Shown: positions 35,188 to 40,384 of the stretch, piece after piece | Layout: each line of letters starts with the position of its first letter | How positions within the stretch are numbered: the stretch's first letter is position 1 | Assembly: GCA_021820965.1 (NCBI GenBank) | Contig: JAKACZ010000042.1 | Location: 1-40,384 of the forward strand | Direction: 5' to 3' | DNA: 40,384 nt | From: Bacillota bacterium | GTDB lineage: Bacteria; Bacillota; Sulfobacillia; Sulfobacillales; Sulfobacillaceae | Made by a program: the position numbers and the translations under genes | The notes under the pieces: generated by a model | What the model was told of the DNA's origin: nothing | The model's input: the letters and a program-made list of their open reading frames with translations, nothing else | Databases searched by the model: none

Positions 35188-36503
35188 CGCCCCCGCTCCA
35201 CGATAATGATCCCGTCCTGATGAGGGTCTAACGGAACTGGATTCGTCACACGGCAAGCTACTATCGAATATCCTTGGCGCGTTGGAATCACGGGCACTTC
35301 AGACCGGATAATCGATTGCATCTGAAAATAAAGCAGATGTCTTGCTTCTTCCGATGCCGTCTCTCGGGCAACCTCCAGCAATTTTTCGAATTGTGGCGAG
35401 TAGAACCCTGTCAGGTTGGTTATTCCCGTACGCGAAAAGAATCCCCGAAGAAAGGCGTACGGATCCGGCCCGATTTGAAATCCCAATTGAGCCATGTCAA
35501 AGTCTCCGCGTTGCATCCGGGCGACTGTTTCGCCAACCGACAGAGGCACAATCCTCACATTAATTCCCAACTCCCTCAACGGTTCGGCAATGGCCCTCCC
35601 CCAACGCTGGACTGCGATCGGTGCCGGGCGAGTAATGAGTTCAAGTTCATGTGGCAGGTTGCCTGACAAGTTCAGCACGGCACGGTCCTCACGGTTATGA
35701 CGGGTCGAATGGGCGTAGCCGAGGGTTCCCGTAGGAAACAGCCCATCGGGCACAATGCCGATGCCTTCGTGGACGGAGTTCAAAATGACCGTCAAGTCTA
35801 TGTTGTCTCGAATGAGACGGCGCACGCTTGCTGAGATGCGTTGACAGTTGAATTGTAAGCCATTCATCGAGCGGATAGGTGCTACAGTCACTTTGACCTG
35901 AGGGTGGCCTTCACGCAAAACGCGATAGGGCACCTCATATGCCAAATCGATTTCGTCAGACAACAGGGCATCGAGAATAGCGTCGGCTGACTTGTAGGAG
36001 ATAAATTGTACCGTATCTGGTAATTGATGACCCCCTAGCGAAGTGACTTTGTCTAATTGGACGTAGCCCTGGTCCCACGCAGTGACTCCATAGGTGGTCC
36101 CTATTCCATTATCAGTCACTAGCACATCTTCCTCAGTCAACACGGAGAGCAATGGCCCAAACGTCTCGTCCACTTCGAATGCCAAAGACGTCTCGGTATA
36201 GTCTAGCCGGTGGCGAATCTGGAGGAGCTCAAACTTCCGGTGGATGGCTTGACCTACCGTTTCCGGACGCGCCGTGCGTCCGTTGGAAAGTCTCATAGGA
36301 GTAACGCGCCCCCGAAATAACCGTCCGTCCCATGACCACTCCTCGAAAAAGGAACTGGTCAACGCACCCCCGTGCCACTCAAAAACAGGCCTAAAGCAGT
36401 TGCGCATAATATGCTGCTGGCTTCTGGTCACTGCCCCGTGGTCCGGCCGACAATACTCCGGAATATCATCCAATGCGACGCGCAGCACTGTCATGGAAAC
36501 CAT
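35178..36503 (-). CDS. SBP_bac_5 (OppA/SgrR-type) solute-binding protein without signal peptide
   Basis: 441 residues. Family landmarks are the start TVLRVALDDIPEYCRPDHG, the SQQHIMRNCFRPVFEWHGG block, a degenerate LSNGRTARPETVGQAIHRKF where the usual F-DG-p-TA-DV sits, and the C-terminal MQRGDFDMAQLGFQIGPDPYAFLRG (read in parts). Unlike transport SBPs it has no signal peptide or lipobox, and there is no ABC permease. It also lacks the N-terminal HTH of SgrR. It should therefore work in the cytoplasm, perhaps binding the precursor or the mature peptide. The gene follows the precursor gene by 70 bases containing a hairpin and overlaps the MFS gene. The ribosome site is weak (GATAGAGAAAG). Confidence 0.82.
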   Translation of the reverse strand: MVSMTVLRVALDDIPEYCRPDHGAVTRSQQHIMRNCFRPVFEWHGGALTSSFFEEWSWDGRLFRGRVTPMRLSNGRTARPETVGQAIHRKFELLQIRHRLDYTETSLAFEVDETFGPLLSVLTEEDVLVTDNGIGTTYGVTAWDQGYVQLDKVTSLGGHQLPDTVQFISYKSADAILDALLSDEIDLAYEVPYRVLREGHPQVKVTVAPIRSMNGLQFNCQRISASVRRLIRDNIDLTVILNSVHEGIGIVPDGLFPTGTLGYAHSTRHNREDRAVLNLSGNLPHELELITRPAPIAVQRWGRAIAEPLRELGINVRIVPLSVGETVARMQRGDFDMAQLGFQIGPDPYAFLRGFFSRTGITNLTGFYSPQFEKLLEVARETASEEARHLLYFQMQSIIRSEVPVIPTRQGYSIVACRVTNPVPLDPHQDGIIIVERGRWG

Positions 36504-36520
36504 CTTTCTCTATCGTAATG

Positions 36521-36557
36521 GCCACCGTAGGCCAACCCAAGGTTGTCCTACGGCGGC
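36521..36557 (-). promoter_or_regulatory. Stable RNA hairpin directly after the precursor gene
   Basis: In the minus-strand RNA GCCGCCGUAGG pairs with CCUACGGUGGC (11 pairs including one G-U). After one A/G mismatch, CAACC pairs with GGUUG around a three-base loop. The stem begins 16 bases after the precursor stop. There is no U-run, so it is not a classic terminator. It may protect the 3' end of precursor mRNA or reduce expression of the genes after it, as hairpins after bacteriocin precursors often do. Confidence 0.65.
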
Positions 36558-36573
36558 GGCGTTCGCCAGTGAA

Positions 36574-36657
36574 CTAGCAAACGCAATTGTCGTCTCCAAA
36601 GGAGAATCCCGTCTCCATGTCGGGTGCATTATCGAACACCAGCTCGACCTCTTGCAT
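36574..36657 (-). CDS. RiPP precursor peptide, 27 residues, C-terminal Cys-Val-Cys
   Basis: ATG 36657 is preceded by AAAGGAGGTGAT (36673-36662), a near-perfect match to the 16S rRNA tail, with eight bases from AGGAGG to the ATG. The 27-residue peptide begins MQEVELVFDNAP, is acidic throughout, has DMETGFSF in the middle, and ends GDDNCVC just before TAG. Its only cysteines are 25 and 27. It begins inside the last 29 bases of the decarboxylase gene in another frame, between that gene and the SBP-like gene. A terminal Cys is the substrate of EpiD/LanD-type flavoproteins, and Cys25 could be the sulfur donor for a radical SAM-made thioether. No family match can be claimed from sequence alone. The strength of the ribosome site and the context carry the call. 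Confidence 0.75.
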   Translation of the reverse strand: MQEVELVFDNAPDMETGFSFGDDNCVC

Positions 36658-37237
36658 CTGTATCACCTCCTTTCAAGGCGGACTGCATGACTTCACGGAT
36701 TTCGTCCACAACGACATTCGGAGGCGGCATTCCGTGGCTATAAACGTCGCGGTTAAGCCCTACCGAGTAGCTCTTTCGCCACTCTGTATGAACGTAATAC
36801 CCGTCAGATTGGAGTCGCTCAAGATTGCGTCCAAAAGCCGGTTTACGAGCCATGGATTCTTCCATATTCGGAAAGAACAGCAGCGGTTTGGCACAAGCGA
36901 GAATTGTAGTCGTCGCTAAATTCGGTGCTAAGCCGCATGCCACTTGCCCAATGATGTCAGCGGTAGCTGGGAGGACAATGCCACAATCGGCCCAATGGGC
37001 AAGGTCCATGTGTGGCACACGAGCGACGCTAGCTCCCCAAGACTGATCGTCCACAAATGTATCCACGTAAGCGGCAACGGTACTTGGCATGATGAGCCCA
37101 GCCGCAGCCGGAGTCAGAATACATTTGACCGACCAATCTTGCTGCTTGAGCGCAGGAAGATACGACGGTAGATGGACGACGCCCACCGAGCCAGCACTGA
37201 TGACGAGAACGTTGAGGCTCAGCTTGTTGAGCGTCAC
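36629..37237 (-). CDS. HFCD-family flavoprotein, probable peptidyl-cysteine decarboxylase (EpiD-like)
   Basis: 202 residues. Compared with EpiD/Dfp/MrsD the hallmarks are in place: N-terminal flavin-binding LNVLVISAGSVGVVHLPS, the catalytic His76 in VPHMDLAHWAD, the PASANT-type motif PATADIIGQVACGLAPNL from residue 90, and PNMEESM at 123-129 in place of P-MN--MW. These enzymes bind FMN and oxidatively decarboxylate a cysteine carboxylate, either in phosphopantothenoylcysteine or at a peptide C-terminus. A CoaBC role is unlikely because the CoaB domain is absent and the gene sits between a RiPP maturase and a peptide ending in Cys. GTG 37237 overlaps the maturase stop (GTGA), with GGAGG seven bases upstream. 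Confidence 0.9.
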   Translation of the reverse strand: MTLNKLSLNVLVISAGSVGVVHLPSYLPALKQQDWSVKCILTPAAAGLIMPSTVAAYVDTFVDDQSWGASVARVPHMDLAHWADCGIVLPATADIIGQVACGLAPNLATTTILACAKPLLFFPNMEESMARKPAFGRNLERLQSDGYYVHTEWRKSYSVGLNRDVYSHGMPPPNVVVDEIREVMQSALKGGDTDARGRAGVR

Positions 37238-38577
37238 CGGAGAACCTCCAGAGCCATGAGACTCACGTATCCTTCGAGGTTTCCCTTAACTGGAGGACAC
37301 GGGCGTTGGTCGGCTTCGATTCTGACCAAGGGGCATGTTGCCCCATGACAAATGGGATGAACGCGACATGCTTGACATCCTGGATCCGTTGACCCATCTT
37401 TTTCAACCCAAAGGGCGAACTTTTCGTGGTTGAGCTCAAAACGACCATCGGGAAACAATCGTCCAACATGGTTCACTGGACTATCAAAGGCCACGCTGCA
37501 TTTGTAAATGACGCCGTCCGAACCAATAATCAGGGAGTTAGGCATGGCCGCATAACATACGCGGTTTGGCGTCAATTGTTCATGAGTTGCAGTTGCGATT
37601 TCATGCCGAACAGCATATTCAGTGCTTGTGAGGGTCTGGCAAACGGCGTCTTCCTGGTCCAATACAGGCAAATCGTCATCGTGCTCTCCGCCCCATTTGC
37701 CAACAGCAAACGGGCGAAACCGAAAGCGTTGGTCGCCTTCCAACTTGACCGCGATTTCGTCTACAAGGTCGGTCAAATATGGCGCGTTATTTTGGTCAAA
37801 ATTGACGCGCACATTTACAGTTACCGGGAGATCTGTCTCGCTAATGGCTACCAAATTATCGAGTATGCGTAGGTACGTGCCTTCCCCGCTGGCTAGGTGC
37901 CTCTTGTCATCGTGTTCAGCTTGGGGACCATCAAGAGTTATTTGATATGTAGACACTCCCAGACGAAACAACTCTTGAGCCTTGCCTAATGAGAGAAGGT
38001 AACCGTTGGTAGTCATGGACGCGGAATACTTAATGCCCTCAGCCCTACAAATGCTCATGACACCTTCTGAAATATTCTTGATCACTTCATAAGCCAGAAG
38101 GGGCTCTCCGCCAAACCAGCTAATGGTGAATGCGTCCCATTCATTCTTGTGCGTGTCTATCCAACGCAGAACGCCAGCTTGCAGGTCTTTGCTCATGCGT
38201 CCCTTGATGTACTCCTCGTAGCAGTAGATACAGCGAAAATTGCACTTCTCAGTCGGCAAAATCATCAAATGTTGGTACCGCGCGCGTTTCATTTCATCCA
38301 AATCCATGCGGGTAGTGGCCAACTCGTCCGTATAGTCAGCAACTAGAAACCCCAATTTCTGCAACGTTGAATCTTCGTGGCGGAGAGGCTGGCCCTCCAC
38401 GTAATAGCTCTTTATGACCTCGAAGGGTTTACGGGACGTCACCAACTTCCCTGACCGGGTATTGTACAATAAATAGGAATGATCATTTGTTTTTTCAACC
38501 GCGACGTTATACCGGGACCAAACAAATTTCTCGTCGGCAGGCAAAGTTTTTATCCGTTGAAGACTAATCGGTTCCAT
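37234..38577 (-). CDS. Radical SAM/SPASM peptide maturase
   Basis: 447 residues. An N-terminal domain of about 90 residues (SRYNVAVEKTNDHSYLLYNT and following) resembles the peptide-recognition part of other RiPP maturases. The radical SAM cluster is Cys112-x3-Cys116-x2-Cys119 in KCNFRCIYCYEE, with SWFGGEPLL and STYQITLDGP as SAM-site strands. The C-terminal SPASM domain has Cys341, Cys360, Cys401, Cys404, Cys410, Cys415 and Cys427, enough for two further 4Fe-4S clusters. Such enzymes install thioether, C-C or other crosslinks on precursor peptides. AAAGGAGGAGCAC precedes the ATG. Its stop is overlapped by the decarboxylase start. Anaerobic sulfatase maturase is an alternative family role, but no sulfatase is present. 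Confidence 0.92.
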   Translation of the reverse strand: MEPISLQRIKTLPADEKFVWSRYNVAVEKTNDHSYLLYNTRSGKLVTSRKPFEVIKSYYVEGQPLRHEDSTLQKLGFLVADYTDELATTRMDLDEMKRARYQHLMILPTEKCNFRCIYCYEEYIKGRMSKDLQAGVLRWIDTHKNEWDAFTISWFGGEPLLAYEVIKNISEGVMSICRAEGIKYSASMTTNGYLLSLGKAQELFRLGVSTYQITLDGPQAEHDDKRHLASGEGTYLRILDNLVAISETDLPVTVNVRVNFDQNNAPYLTDLVDEIAVKLEGDQRFRFRPFAVGKWGGEHDDDLPVLDQEDAVCQTLTSTEYAVRHEIATATHEQLTPNRVCYAAMPNSLIIGSDGVIYKCSVAFDSPVNHVGRLFPDGRFELNHEKFALWVEKDGSTDPGCQACRVHPICHGATCPLVRIEADQRPCPPVKGNLEGYVSLMALEVLR

Positions 38578-38627
38578 GTGCTCCTCCTTTGCATCGAGTC
38601 GTCCTTTGCCTTTCGCCCTTAAGATAA

Positions 38628-38834
38628 TTACTCCATGGGACTCGCAACTGGGGGGTCCGTGCTGGAAGCCACAATGACAGCGCTATTGGTGCGCTCGTGC
38701 ATGAGTCCCTGACGCGACTGCAACGCGATGTGCTGCGATGAAGCCATCATGCCGAGAACTACCGCGACAACTATTCCCAAAAGTATTTGGAAGAACACTC
38801 GACGAACCATCATTTCCGCAGCCCGCCTTCCCAA
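38628..38834 (-). CDS. Small secreted-type peptide, first gene of the RiPP operon
   Basis: Up to 68 residues from TTG 38834, which has TAAGGAAT about nine bases upstream; ATG 38813 or 38810 would give 60-61 residues. A basic start (RRAAEMMVRR) is followed by one hydrophobic stretch (VFFQILLGIVVAVVLGMMA), then a hydrophilic tail ending SSTDPPVASPME. This is the layout of Phr-type pro-signal peptides: signal peptide plus a short cleavable tail. It lies back to back with an XRE-TPR regulator gene, where RRNPP signal peptides are often found. A small membrane immunity protein or a second precursor is also possible. It contains no Cys, so it is not the decarboxylase substrate. Confidence 0.55.
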   Translation of the reverse strand: MGRRAAEMMVRRVFFQILLGIVVAVVLGMMASSQHIALQSRQGLMHERTNSAVIVASSTDPPVASPME

Positions 38835-38870
38835 TTTCTCATTCCTTACAATTGCCTGTGTTGACTTGCA

Positions 38871-38902
38871 ACTATAAAATTAGATGTGACGGAGGGGTGA
38901 CG
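38871..38902 (-). promoter_or_regulatory. Candidate regulated promoter of the RiPP operon
   Basis: On the minus strand a TATAGT -10 box (38876-38871) has no TTGACA-like -35. Where the -35 should be, GTGACG occurs twice on the plus strand (38886-38891 and 38897-38902), exactly 11 bases apart, about one helical turn. Direct repeats over a missing -35 fit an activator-dependent promoter. The small ORF start is about 37 bases from the -10 box. Confidence 0.4.
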
Positions 38903-38927
38903 CAAGGGGGCAACGATGTAGTCTGTC

Positions 38928-38955
38928 TTGAGACACCGAGAAGCGAAAGTATAAA
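38928..38955 (+). promoter_or_regulatory. Promoter of the XRE-TPR regulator
   Basis: TTGAGA (38928-38933), a 16-base spacer and TATAAA (38950-38955) form a good sigma-A promoter. It is followed about 30 bases later by GAGGTG (38983-38988) and the TTG start at 38998. It diverges from the RiPP operon promoter, so both lie within about 130 bases. Confidence 0.6.
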
Positions 38956-38997
38956 AGATGGGTCTAAGACCCTCTCCCCGTTTGAGGTGACAATGAA

Positions 38998-40384
38998 TTG
39001 CAACAGGAAATGACGTTAGCGACAGCGGTCCGAGAGGCGCGCTTACAACAAGACCGCGTAATGAGGGCAGTCCACCGATTCGTTTCAACGTCCACTATAA
39101 ATGCCATCGAACATGATCGAATGTGTCCATCGGTCTCGGTTCTCGATGCCATTTCCCCTGGGTTGGGCCTCTACGTGGGTGTGTGGGACGAGTTATTTTT
39201 GAACCGCACGACTGAGCCCCGGGAAGCAATTATTGTCTGTCAGCGGTTATTAGGTCGTCCCGCCCCTCCGTTTCGGTGTGTGCAAAGCAATTTACGCCGA
39301 TTCTACAACGCGGTACCCACGCCTCACGGCTGAGATGTGGCAAGTACTCGCCCAAGCGGCTTGGCAGCAAAATCGACCTAACCGGGCAACGCTCATTGGT
39401 CGAGCGATAGCCAAGCGTGCCCATAATGAGGGATGGTTAGACCTCGAAATTGATGTCCTGGCTATGTTGGGCAGAGGTTGTCTCAAGTCCAACATGCCGG
39501 ACATTGCGCTCCCAGCTCTCGAAGTTGTAATGGAATTGCCGAGGAACGTGCAGCCCGCTTGGGAATCTGCAGCCTACAACTTAGGCGTGGCGCTCTGGCA
39601 GTTGGGGCGATACGACGAAGCGGCTGTCCAGTGGCGATCTGTGGAACCATGGATTACTGATGAGGAGGTCGTGCTCACGTGGCCATGCGTTAGGTAATGT
39701 TGCACTCGCGCAACGAGAATACCGGTCGGCAATCGGTTCTTTCCAGAAAGCCTTCGATTTGTACACCGATATTCCACACTGTGAGAATGCGGTCATTGGC
39801 GCCCTTAACAACTGCCTATACGGCGCTGTAATGGAGCAAGATTGGGAGTCCGCTGACCACTGGATCAGAGTCGCGCAGGACTGGTCGCATGTAGATAATC
39901 GCCACGCATGGGGGGAATTCGCCAGCACCCGGGCCGAAATGGCCTGGAAACAAGAAAACGTCGAGCAGTGCAAGGAATTTCTCTATCGAGCCTTTGAGTT
40001 GTTGGACGCGCGCATGTGCCGGTCATGGTTCACCGTTAGGTTATTGGACGCAGAGATTTCCGTAGCAGAGGGAAACGCGGACAACGCATGCGAACGGTTC
40101 GACCAAATTCTGTCCCGGATTTATGACGCTCACGATGTGTCGCTACGGTTGTCTGTGATCCTTCGTGCGCTGAATATCGGGCTTCGTACAAGCCTCAGCT
40201 CTAGGCCACCGCTAGACGTGCGAATTCGCCGACTCCAAGCTATCCAAGCAACCCACCTTTATCAGATGCGCCGTAAAACTCCGCCGTTCAGGGCGGAGAT
40301 ATCCCCTGCATTGGGGCAGGTCTGGGGATTTCCTCCGGTCATAAGGCGTCGACGTCAGGCAAATCTATTGCTAAAATACGCATG
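38998..40384 (+). pseudogene. XRE-type HTH regulator with TPR domain, two frameshifts, runs off the window
   Basis: TTG 38998 (GAGGTG nine bases upstream; alternative ATG 39010) opens a frame with an N-terminal XRE-like helix-turn-helix: TLATAVREARLQQD through STINAIEHDRMCPSVSVLDAI. One extra base near 39309 moves the reading to RYPRLTAEMWQVLAQAAWQQ and TPR-like repeats (AAYNLGVALWQLGRYDEAAVQW). A second extra base near 39683 moves it to HALGNVALAQREYRSAIGSF and further helical repeats, which stay open to the end of the window. The ancestral protein of more than 440 residues has the RRNPP (Rgg/PlcR/Phr-sensing) architecture. With the shifts as written only about 110 residues, the HTH part, would be made. 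Confidence 0.75.

Noticed and set aside
36629..37237. Coenzyme A biosynthesis decarboxylase (CoaBC)
   Set aside because: The CoaB synthetase domain is absent, and the gene overlaps both a peptide maturase and a Cys-terminated short ORF.
38628..38834. The 68-codon ORF as the decarboxylase substrate
   Set aside because: It contains no cysteine and ends in Pro-Met-Glu, so it cannot be the substrate of a C-terminal Cys decarboxylase; a signal or membrane role fits better.
1..40384. CRISPR array, tRNA or rRNA genes
   Set aside because: I looked for regularly spaced direct repeats, cloverleaf-like segments and conserved rRNA blocks and saw none.

Overview
The window looks like chromosomal DNA of a spore-forming, moderately GC-rich Firmicute. 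A Sulfobacillus-like Clostridia relative is my best guess, but that is an inference from gene content and not a database result. The supporting signs are a SigH-type sporulation sigma factor, the Firmicute gene order cysS-rlmB-sigH, very strong AGGAGG ribosome sites, and frequent GTG/TTG starts. Housekeeping genes in the middle are intact. The accessory segments around them are rich in broken genes and decayed transposases.

Layout. (1) 0.57-2.5 kb: a MacB/LolD-type ABC ATPase and its FtsX-like permease. (2) 2.5-7.3 kb: degenerate transposase-like sequence, a DHFR/RibD-fold reductase, a membrane-anchored protein of unknown function and a twice-frameshifted BNR-repeat lipoprotein. (3) 7.3-13.5 kb, minus strand: a catabolic operon with an MFS carrier, a GntR/UTRA regulator, a LeuC/LeuD-type hydratase pair, a methylisocitrate/dimethylmalate-lyase-like enzyme and a frameshifted hydantoinase-like amidohydrolase. 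(4) 14.2-19.7 kb, minus strand: IclR regulator, DSD1-type PLP ammonia-lyase, RidA, KDPG aldolase, KDG kinase and a broken APC permease. Together these read as a route for a 2-amino-sugar acid such as D-glucosaminate. (5) 20.8-25.0 kb, plus strand: MoxR ATPase, DUF58 protein and a membrane transglutaminase-like protein. (6) 25.0-31.1 kb: sigH, rlmB, cysS and a DUF1002 protein on minus, and a PBP2-type transpeptidase on plus. (7) 31.4-33.8 kb: two small unknown genes and a wrecked IS256-type transposase. (8) 33.9-40.4 kb: a putative RiPP (ribosomally made, modified peptide) gene cluster.

The RiPP cluster is the most interesting part. On the minus strand, in transcription order, it has a short secreted-type peptide ORF, a radical SAM/SPASM maturase, an EpiD/Dfp-like flavoprotein cysteine decarboxylase, a 27-residue precursor ending in Asn-Cys-Val-Cys, a signal-less SBP_bac_5 protein and an MFS carrier. 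The precursor starts inside the end of the decarboxylase gene, behind a near-perfect Shine-Dalgarno sequence. Divergent from the operon is an XRE-TPR regulator that now carries two frameshifts. A C-terminal Cys is what EpiD-type enzymes oxidatively decarboxylate. No lanthionine dehydratase or cyclase is present, so pairing this decarboxylase with a radical SAM/SPASM enzyme would suggest a radical-formed crosslink plus a C-terminal aminoenethiol. The regulator and the first small ORF resemble RRNPP regulator/peptide pairs.

Frameshifts and stops are concentrated in accessory genes (lipoprotein, hydantoinase, permease, TPR regulator), while the housekeeping genes read through cleanly. This favours genuine gene decay over general sequencing error, although single homopolymer indels cannot be excluded from the sequence alone.
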